31,152 bases of DNA, from contig JADJVK010000031.1 in the NCBI GenBank assembly GCA_016710625.1, positions 1 through 31,152 of the forward strand. Reading direction: 5' to 3'. Position 1 is the first letter of the stretch. Every line of letters starts with the position of its first letter. Shown here in pieces: positions 15,563 to 23,142 of this stretch. The notes below the pieces were generated by a model, which saw only the letters and a list, made by a program, of their open reading frames with translations, was not told the origin of the DNA and did not search any database. The stretch is from Saprospiraceae bacterium (GTDB lineage Bacteria > Bacteroidota > Bacteroidia > Chitinophagales > Saprospiraceae). A program made the translations under genes and the position numbers.

Positions 15563-18500
15563 TCAATGATTAATTTATGTGTTGTAATCTTATTCAAAGT
15601 ATTAAATTGTACATAATATAATCCTTTAGCTAAATTTTCAATATTTATGGTATTATCATTTGAAGATAATTGACCAACTTTCATTTTTTCACTGATTGAA
15701 TTATAAATTGTATAACTAATAGATCCTAAATCAGTTGGTTTCGAAATATTTAATTGACCCTTTTCATTGATTGGATTTGGATAAATTGTTATTTCAGAAC
15801 TTGAAAATTTATCATCAAATTTTACGGATATAATATTTGAATATTTGCTAAATTTATCGGCATCCATTATTCTTAATCTATAATAATTTATCCCTTTAAT
15901 AGGAAATTTATCTATTGATTCATAATGAGTTAATCTAATGTCGCCTCTAACTTCCCCTATTTTTTCGAAGTTTTGACCATCAATTGATCTTTCAATAATA
16001 AATATTGGATTTCCAGAAATGTTACTTACTTCCCAAGAAAGTAAAGCATTTTCTTGCACCTTTTTACCACTAAAACTTGCTAAATCAACTGGTAATGGAG
16101 CTGAAGGAGGTGCATTCAATACAAATAAACCAGACCCATGAGTTCCTACCACAAAATGATTATCTGCAGTTCTAAGTCTCATACTACCACATAATGAGTT
16201 ACCTATTTGATTGATACCACCTCCAATTTTTTGCCAATTGGTTGAAGAACCATTTAAAACATCTGCACCATATAAACCAGTTGAGGTTCCAACTAAATAA
16301 ACTGGTGTAGTGCCTGAAACCAGTATTAATGCAGATCGGACTGAAGCTAGGCTTACTGCACCTCCACCTTCAACTTGGTTCCAAGTTGGAGTAGCATCAT
16401 TTGCATTGGTAGTATGATAAACGCCATTAACACCATAATTAGATACAGTAACCAATAGCTCATTATCATTTTGTGGGTTTATAGCAATATCACTCACATA
16501 ACCATTTCCTGATAATCCAGAAGGAGTTATTTCTGATGGTGTACAAGAAGTACAAAATGCTGGATCAGCTACTCTAAAAACCTTACCACCTGAAGTACCA
16601 ACATACATTCTTCTACTGCTATTAGATGCAGCATAACTATTGCCACTAAAAGCAGTATTCCTTGAAGCAACTGCAATAGTAACTCCACTAATGGATAAGC
16701 CTGGCATTTCTTGGTAGCCAGTTGTTGGATCACCAGTAATGTTTGAATTCCCTTCCCCTGGGTCTGCTAATGTGGAAGCAATTCTAGTTCTATAAATTTT
16801 ACTATCTGTAGCTGGATAATACAAATATTCGCTATTATCTGCATCGAGTAGGAAAAAAGTTTTAAACCCAGTTTTTTTACCAGTTGGCTGCATATTTACA
16901 GCTCCACCACCATTGCTTCTTCTAAACACAGAGCCTTCTTGAGTAGAAGTAATTACATTAAAATTAGTCCCAGAAGTTCCATTGATTACACCAAATTGAA
17001 CGCCATCACCACCTCCAAGTTCTATTGCATCTGTTGTACCGTCTGGAATTATACTATTTGCATTGTCTTGTGCACCACCGCCAACAAATTTATTGCCACT
17101 TGTTGGGGTAATATCTGCTCTATAAAATTGATAACCATTGTAATTGGCTGTTCTTCTTGTCCAAGTAAATCCTTGTGGGAAAGGGGAAACATTGCCTGTA
17201 ACATCAGTTTTGTGAATACCTCCATCATTACATGACCAAAGAGTGTTATTGTCTGAAAATTTTAAATAATGACAATCCACATGCATATTTGTACCTGATG
17301 GACTACCTTGATCTCCTCCTATAAAATCTAAGGCATTTGTGGATGTATTTAAGCGGTATAATTGATCCCCAGCGAAATAAATCAAATCCGCATTATCTGG
17401 TTTTACTGCTAATGCTAAATTATATCCGCCCTGTGGTTTACAATTTATTTTAGTTGAATCTCCACTATTGTTTGGTCCTGAACCATTACAATAGCTTATG
17501 TAATTACTAAAATCAGTCCATGAATTAGAAGTATTTGAAAATCTTTGGAGTCTAATGGGTATTTTTTTTCCATTACTACAATCAAATGTGCTACCATTAA
17601 TATTATAGAATGTGTAAAGAAAATCTGCATTTGCAGCTGTAGTTGCTAAAACTATTCTTCCGAAATTATCTCCTAACTGAGTGCTATTTGCAATTTGTGT
17701 CCAATCCATATCATTTCCAGTAGTTGACTTCCAAATTCCACTACTAGATATGGAGGCATAAAAATTATTACCTTGTTTTACAATATCAGTTGTCGTTGCA
17801 TTTGAATTATCTGAATTACCTAAAACTTTTGTCCATGTATCTCCTCCATTTTGAGATCTTTGTATATTACCATTTGCAGCAGCATATACATCACCATTTG
17901 TAGGGTCCACCAATAATCTTGTAACATAATCAAAATCAGAATCAAAATTTTCTAAAGCTACTCTTGTACTTGCTAAAGCAGTCCAGTTTTGCCCATTATT
18001 TGTAGATTTCCAAATTCCATGTCCATAATAAGAGGAACCAGTACCGCTAGCACTATTTCCTTCAACTTCGCCACTTCCACAATACCAAATATCTTGGTTG
18101 CCAGCTCTAGGATCTTGAGCAATACATGTTACGGATAACAAATCATTGCTAGGTGTTACTTTTGTCCAAGTGTCACCACCATTAGTTGATCTCATTATTC
18201 CACCAGAAACACCGCCAGCTAAAATAATTTGTGGGTCTCTTATATCGTGACCTATGGCTCTTGTTCTACCCCCAAAATTAAACGGTCCTCTTGGGTCAAT
18301 TGTAATTGTTGGCAATGCTCTTTCGCCATTTTGATTTATTGATTCTGGTAATTGATATTCACTTGTTCTATTAGCTGCTTCCAATGCTTTTAAATGAGCA
18401 TATTTTGGAACTTTCCCTGTATGAGGATCTTTTGTCATTTCAAACTCAATTTTCCATCTAGCTTCAATATTTTCTCTTTTCTCGTTTTCATTTTCGTATT

Positions 18501-18768
18501 TGTCACTTTTGTTTTCGATTACTCTTGCCAATTCATGATTAGAAATCAATGCCTTTTTATGAATAAATTTATTAGCATTGTGTAATTTTTTAACAGATTT
18601 AATTTCATTACTTTTTGTAATTTTTAAATCTAAATCTTCAGCTTGAGTTTCATTTTTTGAACTGGTTATTTCATTGTTAATTTGGTTAATATTGTTTTTT
18701 GTGTAAAACCATAATATCAATGCTGAGCATGATATTATTAAAAATAAATAATGTAAATTTCTTTTCAT
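15559..18768 (-). CDS. Large secreted Asp-box (sortilin/BNR-like) protein with T9SS domain
   Basis: 1069 residues. An N-terminal hydrophobic signal (~5-22) is followed by a charged region ending WKIEFEMTKDPHTGKVPKYA, a pattern common before propellers of this family. Asp-box repeats are seen as STNGGDTWTKV (194-204), GIWKSTNNGQNWTAL and IQRSQNGGDTWTKV, indicating a sortilin/BNR-like beta-propeller to about residue 900. Then comes a fibronectin-like module (VDLASFSGKK to NIISVKF) and a T9SS type A sorting domain (ITIYPNPINEKGQ to THKLIIE). Such propellers occur in glycosidases and adhesins; no catalytic residues can be assigned here, so the substrate is open. A TAACTTTG-type -7 box lies upstream at 18808-18815. 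Confidence 0.88.
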   Translation of the reverse strand: MKRNLHYLFLIISCSALILWFYTKNNINQINNEITSSKNETQAEDLDLKITKSNEIKSVKKLHNANKFIHKKALISNHELARVIENKSDKYENENEKRENIEARWKIEFEMTKDPHTGKVPKYAHLKALEAANRTSEYQLPESINQNGERALPTITIDPRGPFNFGGRTRAIGHDIRDPQIILAGGVSGGIMRSTNGGDTWTKVTPSNDLLSVTCIAQDPRAGNQDIWYCGSGEVEGNSASGTGSSYYGHGIWKSTNNGQNWTALASTRVALENFDSDFDYVTRLLVDPTNGDVYAAANGNIQRSQNGGDTWTKVLGNSDNSNATTTDIVKQGNNFYASISSSGIWKSTTGNDMDWTQIANSTQLGDNFGRIVLATTAANADFLYTFYNINGSTFDCSNGKKIPIRLQRFSNTSNSWTDFSNYISYCNGSGPNNSGDSTKINCKPQGGYNLALAVKPDNADLIYFAGDQLYRLNTSTNALDFIGGDQGSPSGTNMHVDCHYLKFSDNNTLWSCNDGGIHKTDVTGNVSPFPQGFTWTRRTANYNGYQFYRADITPTSGNKFVGGGAQDNANSIIPDGTTDAIELGGGDGVQFGVINGTSGTNFNVITSTQEGSVFRRSNGGGAVNMQPTGKKTGFKTFFLLDADNSEYLYYPATDSKIYRTRIASTLADPGEGNSNITGDPTTGYQEMPGLSISGVTIAVASRNTAFSGNSYAASNSSRRMYVGTSGGKVFRVADPAFCTSCTPSEITPSGLSGNGYVSDIAINPQNDNELLVTVSNYGVNGVYHTTNANDATPTWNQVEGGGAVSLASVRSALILVSGTTPVYLVGTSTGLYGADVLNGSSTNWQKIGGGINQIGNSLCGSMRLRTADNHFVVGTHGSGLFVLNAPPSAPLPVDLASFSGKKVQENALLSWEVSNISGNPIFIIERSIDGQNFEKIGEVRGDIRLTHYESIDKFPIKGINYYRLRIMDADKFSKYSNIISVKFDDKFSSSEITIYPNPINEKGQLNISKPTDLGSISYTIYNSISEKMKVGQLSSNDNTINIENLAKGLYYVQFNTLNKITTHKLIIE

Positions 18769-18807
18769 AACTAGTGATTTAATAAATTTGGAAAACTCTT
18801 TATATTA

Positions 18808-18815
18808 CAAAGTTA
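18808..18815 (-). promoter_or_regulatory. Putative -7 box before the Asp-box gene
   Basis: CAAAGTTA on the plus strand is TAACTTTG on the minus strand, the same octamer as at 2855 and 10796, 39 nt before the start codon. No clear -33 box. Confidence 0.45.
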
Positions 18816-19298
18816 TTTATATAGATATGAAAATCAGGCATTTATGAGTTATTTGGTGCTAATGACATTTTTTGCTAGGTGAACTGTAATTTTTTAATAG
18901 TGAATGAAATTATATTGTTATGTAATTTTTGATAAATTTTTATAATCTTTAAATTGATAATTTTCTAAAACTAAATTTATAATTAGCCAAAAATAAAACT
19001 ACTAATATATGTAAGGTTGGAAACTCATCAAACTATTAAAAAAATCAACTTTTGGATTTTCTTGTTTAATAGTTTATAAAGTTTAAAATAGCAACAATTT
19101 TTACAATATAGAATTCTAATTTTCGCTATGTTGAAAAAATATTCCAGTATTAAATAATGAATAAAATTCATTTAATATACTTTTCAATTATTAATTCTAT
19201 TAAAACAATTTATCATATTTTTATGTACATAAATGCAATACAATTAAAAATTTAATTATAATTGAAGTATCACTATTTTTATGTTGATAATCTTATAT
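18816..19298. other. Gene-free AT-rich region
   Basis: No open frame with a credible start or domain was found on either strand. The region is very AT-rich and contains the long hairpin at 19030-19075 and a short one at 19156-19172 (AATGAAT/ATTCATT, 3-nt loop). No tRNA-like or rRNA-like sequence. Confidence 0.6.
19030..19075. repeat. Long imperfect inverted repeat (hairpin)
   Basis: AAACTATTAAA (19030-19040) pairs perfectly with TTTAATAGTTT (19065-19075). Directly inside, AAAATC (19041-19046) pairs with GATTTT (19055-19060), leaving a 4-nt bulge (CTTG) and an 8-nt loop. That is 17 pairs in total. No T-tract follows on either strand, so it is not a typical terminator. It lies in the middle of the gene-free region. 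Confidence 0.65.
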
Positions 19299-19312
19299 AA
19301 AAAAAAGAACCA

Positions 19313-19349
19313 AAGGAAGCACCCCATATATAACCCAAAAAAAACTCAA
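19313..19349 (-). repeat. Shared 3'-end element, copy B
   Basis: Second copy of the ~38-nt core found at 11735-11773, downstream of the lipoprotein gene 19375-19797 on the minus strand. An eight-base T-tract (plus-strand A run 19299-19306) follows on the minus strand as in copy A. However, the second arm of the terminator stem is absent here (TGGTTC instead of the GGGAGTGCCCC arm), so this copy may not terminate transcription well. Confidence 0.75.
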
Positions 19350-19374
19350 AATTAATGACAAAAATAAATTAATT

Positions 19375-19797
19375 TTATTGTTCAAATGTCAAATAATCGG
19401 TTCCACCATTTCCACCACTAACATCTTCTAGTTTTATCTTTTTAGCTGTTTGTTCCAAAATATGCCAATCGTCATTTAAGGAACTTAATGGTGATGTTAA
19501 AAATGAAATATTCAGTTTTGGTTGTGAATCATCTGTTCCTGTACTCCAAGAACCAATTAAAGTTGTAGATTTGGTAGCTACAAGTTTCCCGCCAGTCTCG
19601 AATGAAAAAATATAGCCATTAAAATTTGCAGTTTCATCCATGCCATTGTCATTATAGTAGGTGATTTTCCATTTTCCTTGTTGTACAATGTTGGTCGTAT
19701 TCGTTGGAGTTTGTGTGGAATTATCCTCTTTTTTACAAGAAATGAATACTGAAAAAAATAAAATTCCAGTCAGTACTAAGTGATTAATCCTAGTCAT
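19375..19797 (-). CDS. Lipocalin-like lipoprotein
   Basis: 140 residues with lipobox FISC and Cys21, then a Thr/Asn-rich linker. GKWKITYYNDNGMDETANFN, YIFSFETGGKLVATKS, IGSWSTG and a C-terminal GTDYLTFEQ strand make up a small beta-barrel of the lipocalin-like lipoprotein type common in Bacteroidota ('W-x-I/V' start, 'G-x-W' middle). It is likely anchored in the envelope. Ligand unknown. It stands alone, 128 nt downstream of the Rossmann-fold gene on the same strand, with the shared 3'-end element behind it. Confidence 0.8.
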   Translation of the reverse strand: MTRINHLVLTGILFFSVFISCKKEDNSTQTPTNTTNIVQQGKWKITYYNDNGMDETANFNGYIFSFETGGKLVATKSTTLIGSWSTGTDDSQPKLNISFLTSPLSSLNDDWHILEQTAKKIKLEDVSGGNGGTDYLTFEQ

Positions 19798-19925
19798 AAT
19801 ATATTGGTTTACAATTGTTAAAAAATATTATTTATTTGTTAACTCAAATATGGGTATTAATTAAATATCAAATAAAACATTTCTTACTCAACCAGTAAAA
19901 TTTAAGACTGAAGTAGAATATATTC

Positions 19926-20573
19926 TTACTTTCTAATATCCTTATTTTCCAAAATGGTTTGATTTCCACCTTTTAACCCTAGCTCAAACATCTTTGAGGC
20001 AAGCTTTTCAGAAGTAATCCCAATATTTGGATAAATGAATGAGAGGGGTTTGTACAAATATCTGAAAACTCTGTACATAAAATTGGGCTCAGCTCTTTTT
20101 GTTACTGGATAAATATAACCAGGTCTAAATATATATAATTGATTGAAATTCAGTTTTATCAAATGGTTTTCTGCAATCCCTTTTGCTTTAGCAAACAATA
20201 AATTACTCTTTTCTGTGCTATCTGCTCCTGCTCCACTCAAGAAACAAAATGTAGCGTTTTCATTCTGTTTTCTAAGCATATCTGCAAAAGATTTGGTGTA
20301 ATCTATAGTTATTTTATTAAACTCATCATTGGGCACTTGCCCGGTATAAACGCCTAAACAATAAAAACAGATAGCTTGATGCTCAAAATCCTTTTCTATT
20401 GGCTTTAAATCCAAAAAATCATTATGTATAATCTCTGTTAATTTTGGATGTTGGAGTCCAATGGGTTTTCTAGTAATTGAAGTAATCTTCCCAATTTCGT
20501 CACTTTTCAAACAAAGCTCTAAAATTAAATTACCGATCATTCCGTTGGTTCCTGTAATTATGACATTTTTCAT
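19926..20573 (-). CDS. NAD(P)-binding Rossmann-fold protein (epimerase/HTATIP2-like)
   Basis: 215 residues. The N-terminal dinucleotide-binding motif VIITGTNGMIG fits GxxGxxG (Gly8, Gly11, Gly14), followed by ITSITRKPIGLQHPKL. Further seen are CFYCLGVYTGQ, FCFLSGAGAD, an LFAKAKGIAENHL helix and LYIFRPGYIYP. The pattern resembles short atypical SDR proteins of the HTATIP2/NAD(P)H-binding group, used for reduction or as sensors; the substrate is not predictable. The catalytic Tyr-xxx-Lys of classical SDRs is replaced by FAKAK. It follows the CAT-like gene after 5 nt, so the two form an operon. Confidence 0.85.
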   Translation of the reverse strand: MKNVIITGTNGMIGNLILELCLKSDEIGKITSITRKPIGLQHPKLTEIIHNDFLDLKPIEKDFEHQAICFYCLGVYTGQVPNDEFNKITIDYTKSFADMLRKQNENATFCFLSGAGADSTEKSNLLFAKAKGIAENHLIKLNFNQLYIFRPGYIYPVTKRAEPNFMYRVFRYLYKPLSFIYPNIGITSEKLASKMFELGLKGGNQTILENKDIRK

Positions 20574-20578
20574 TTTCC

Positions 20579-21208
20579 TTAAAATTGATTGATGAATGAT
20601 TGTAATTTATTCAAAAATTTGCCCACATGAATTCCATCCACTAGAGCATGATTTACCTCAACAGAAATCGGGATTTGCCGAACCTGATCAATCTGATGTA
20701 ATTTTCCAAAAGTAATTAGTGGTATGGACTCTCCAGAATTGAACCTTTTAGCATGGGTGATGGAGGTAAAATTAATCCACGGCAACACCGAGAAATAAAT
20801 CAAATTCTGCACATTATCTCTAGTGTCAAATTGTTTTTTTTGTAAATGTAAGTCAATCACTTTTCTGCTGTTTTCGATAAATTCAGACATTGATTCGCAA
20901 AAGTTGAAATAGCAAAATGAAAAAGTTTCATCCTCGGACAAAACAGTAGATCCACAATTTATTGTAGTATATTCGATCACTTCATCTCCTTCGATTCGCA
21001 ATTTAAACTCTTGTAGGTTATTGATAATCAATAGAGTAGAGTGGAGTAAAGCAAGGTTGAATGACAAGTTTTCTTTTTTGCAAAATTGATATAAATTTTC
21101 AACTTCCAATTTGGAACATATATTATAATATGGATTATCATATGTTTTGAAAAAGTGATAAATATCTTTTCTCTTCCAATTTTCGATATCTAATTTTCTG
21201 AACGACAT
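20579..21208 (-). CDS. Chloramphenicol acetyltransferase-like protein
   Basis: 209 residues, full CAT length. The N-terminus FRKLDIENWKRKDIYHFFKT and the C-terminal NHALVDGIHVGKFL place it in the CAT/CatA-like fold. The catalytic motif HxxxDG is intact (His187, Asp191, Gly192), while the residue before His is Asn rather than the His usual in classical CAT. The family forms trimers and transfers acetyl from acetyl-CoA to a hydroxyl group. Many Bacteroidota members are chromosomal and not proven to act on chloramphenicol, so I do not call it a resistance gene. First gene of an operon with the Rossmann-fold protein. Confidence 0.85.
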   Translation of the reverse strand: MSFRKLDIENWKRKDIYHFFKTYDNPYYNICSKLEVENLYQFCKKENLSFNLALLHSTLLIINNLQEFKLRIEGDEVIEYTTINCGSTVLSEDETFSFCYFNFCESMSEFIENSRKVIDLHLQKKQFDTRDNVQNLIYFSVLPWINFTSITHAKRFNSGESIPLITFGKLHQIDQVRQIPISVEVNHALVDGIHVGKFLNKLQSFINQF

Positions 21209-21309
21209 AGGAATTTGATTATATATTTCAAACTCAATTTTAATGAAATTGTTTTATTGATATCTCTAAATTCAATTATTGTCTATAGAATTTGGCTACC
21301 AAATATTTT

Positions 21310-21340
21310 TTTCTAACTCGGCTTCATTTTTCTATCTTTG
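21310..21340 (+). promoter_or_regulatory. Putative promoter of mqo
   Basis: TATCTTTG (21333-21340) matches TAnnTTTG and lies 37 nt before the ATG. TTTC (21310-21313), one base off TTTG, sits 19 nt upstream of it. Confidence 0.5.
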
Positions 21341-21377
21341 TACACTTGTATTTTAGAAATACATAAGATATTTATTT

Positions 21378-21779
21378 ATGATGAATCGAAATCAACCAGA
21401 TAATATAGTCCTCATTGGGGCAGGAATAATGAGTGCCACTTTAGGAATTTTGCTGAAAAGATTGTTGCCCAACTGCAATATAAAAGTAATCGAAAGGCTA
21501 GGGTCAATTGCTTCTGAAAGCTCAGATGCAATGAATAATGCTGGCACAGGCCACTCCGCCTTTTGTGAATTGAATTATAGTCCGGAGCTGGAAGATGGTA
21601 CAATTGACATTCATAAAGCCATCAAAATTGCTGCATCTTTTGAACAAAGTAAATCATTTTGGGCACATCTTGTAGAAAAGAATTGTTTGCCCGACCCTGT
21701 GCATTTTATCAATCGGATGCCACATATGAGTTTTGTTTGGGGAGCAGAAAATACCTCAATTTCTCGAAAAGAGGTATGA
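21378..21779 (+). CDS. mqo: Malate:quinone oxidoreductase, 5' part (frameshifted)
   Basis: 133 codons before a frame break. The FAD-binding motif NIVLIGAGIMSATLG opens the protein, followed by SSDAMNNAGTGHSAFCELNY and HFINRMPHMSFVWG, all hallmarks of Mqo. After WGAEN the frame goes wrong. Skipping one base near 21753-21757 (ACCTCA read as ACC-CAA) restores WGAENTQFLEKRYEKM, with spacing as in relatives. The joined protein is 499 residues, the usual Mqo size. Mqo is a peripheral membrane FAD enzyme of the TCA cycle that oxidises malate to oxaloacetate and reduces quinone. ATG codons at 21378 and 21381 are both possible starts. Confidence 0.9.
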   Translation: MMNRNQPDNIVLIGAGIMSATLGILLKRLLPNCNIKVIERLGSIASESSDAMNNAGTGHSAFCELNYSPELEDGTIDIHKAIKIAASFEQSKSFWAHLVEKNCLPDPVHFINRMPHMSFVWGAENTSISRKEV

Positions 21780-22878
21780 AAAAATGAAGGAATCTCCTTA
21801 TTTCAAAGATATGATTTTTAGCAAAGACCGCTCTGAAATCAAAAGCTGGATTCCATTGGTGATGGATGGTCGGAATCCAAAGGAAGAAGTGGCTGCTACT
21901 AAAGTGGATATTGGAACAGATGTGAATTTTGGAAGACTTACTCGTTTCTTATTCAATCAGTTAGAGATAAATGAAGGAGTGGAGATTTATTTGAATAGCG
22001 AAGTGACAGATTTAAAAAAGCAAAGCAATGGCTCTTGGGTGGTCGAAGTTCAAGATTTGTTGACTGATGAAAATAACCTTTTTGTTGCTGATTTTGTTTT
22101 TATTGGTGCAGGTGGTGGTGCAATTTCACTACTAGAAAAGTCGAATATTGAAGAGGCAGAGGGGTATGGAGGTTTTCCAATTTCTGGTCAATGGTTGGTT
22201 TGTAAAAATGAAAAAGTTATTCAACAACATTTTGCAAAAGTATATGGTAAGGCTGCAGTTGGCTCCCCTCCAATGAGTGTGCCCCACCTCGATACGAGGT
22301 TCATCGATGGGAAAAAATCATTACTTTTTGGTCCTTTTGCTGGCTTTTCTACCAAATTTTTGAAAAATGGCTCTTATTTGGACCTGCCACTTTCGATTGA
22401 AATGGATAATATTGTCCCAATGATTGCTGCTGGATGGAAAAATATTCCACTTACAAAATATCTAATTGAGCAAGTCACCCAATCACCAGAAGATAGATTT
22501 GAAGCATTATTAGCTTATTTTCCTAATGCTGTTATGGAAGATTGGGAATTGGCAATTGCAGGTCAACGGGTTCAGGTCATCAAAAAAGATAAGGATCAGG
22601 GCGGTGTTTTGGAATTTGGGACGGAAATAGTTGCAGCAGCTGATGGGTCAATTGCAGCTTTATTAGGTGCATCTCCTGGTGCATCTACAGCTGTGTCAGC
22701 AATGTTGGATGTTTTGAAAAAATGTTTTGCAGATGAAATGGAAACAATTGAATGGAAAAACAGATTAAAAGAAATTTTTCCTAATCATTTTGAAGAACAT
22801 TTGGATGATGAAAAAATAATTCAAAACAGAAATTGGACCAATAGCGTTTTATTCCCACAATTGAATAATTCTTTGTAA
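21757..22878 (+). CDS. mqo: Malate:quinone oxidoreductase, 3' part (frameshifted)
   Basis: 373 further residues in the next frame, beginning QFLEKRYEKMKESPYFKDM. It includes ATKVDIGTDVNFGRLTRFL, FVFIGAGGGAISLLEKSNI, GFPISGQWLVC, LLFGPFAGFSTKFLKNG, and GQRVQVIKKDKDQGGVLEFG followed by ALLGASPGASTAVSAML, all characteristic of Mqo. Together with the first part it covers the whole enzyme without gaps. No soluble malate dehydrogenase gene lies in the window, so I cannot say whether this is the only malate-oxidising enzyme. No clear terminator follows. Confidence 0.9.
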   Translation, partial: QFLEKRYEKMKESPYFKDMIFSKDRSEIKSWIPLVMDGRNPKEEVAATKVDIGTDVNFGRLTRFLFNQLEINEGVEIYLNSEVTDLKKQSNGSWVVEVQDLLTDENNLFVADFVFIGAGGGAISLLEKSNIEEAEGYGGFPISGQWLVCKNEKVIQQHFAKVYGKAAVGSPPMSVPHLDTRFIDGKKSLLFGPFAGFSTKFLKNGSYLDLPLSIEMDNIVPMIAAGWKNIPLTKYLIEQVTQSPEDRFEALLAYFPNAVMEDWELAIAGQRVQVIKKDKDQGGVLEFGTEIVAAADGSIAALLGASPGASTAVSAMLDVLKKCFADEMETIEWKNRLKEIFPNHFEEHLDDEKIIQNRNWTNSVLFPQLNNSL

Positions 22879-22996
22879 ATCAGTTTTTTCAATTTATAGC
22901 ATTTTAGCTTCATGCAAGTTAAAGTTTAAATTTTTTTTAAAATACGTATCTGAAAAATATAAATATTCACTAATTTAATTTTTAATCTGATACATA

Positions 22997-23027
22997 TTGT
23001 AAATATTTAGATTTGTTTATATCTTTG
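22997..23027 (+). promoter_or_regulatory. Putative promoter of the NtrC-like gene
   Basis: TTG (22997-22999), a 20-nt spacer, and TATCTTTG (23020-23027) fit the Bacteroidota consensus. It implies an untypically long leader of ~110 nt before the ATG at 23143. Confidence 0.5.
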
Positions 23028-23055
23028 CTTCTACCAAAATCACTCTCAGTAAAGC

Positions 23056-23088
23056 TTTGTCAATCATCTAACGTGAATTATTGACAAA
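23056..23088 (+). promoter_or_regulatory. Inverted repeat in the 5' leader of the NtrC-like gene
   Basis: TTTGTCAAT (23056-23064) and ATTGACAAA (23080-23088) are perfect reverse complements separated by 15 nt. The pair lies downstream of the predicted promoter. It could be an operator for a dimeric regulator or an RNA hairpin in the leader. No T-tract follows. Confidence 0.55.
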
Positions 23089-23142
23089 ACAAAGAACAAA
23101 GCAACAATTTATACAATCTGTGAACAGTATTAAAACCGATTT

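Noticed and set aside
19911..19931. Near-palindrome AAGTAGAATATATTCTTACTT over the stop of the Rossmann-fold gene
   Set aside because: The symmetric core has no loop for an RNA hairpin, there is no T-tract, and AT-rich palindromes of this size are expected by chance here.
20579..21208. Acquired antibiotic resistance gene
   Set aside because: No mobile element, attachment site or composition change surrounds it; CAT-like genes of this kind are common chromosomal genes in Bacteroidota.
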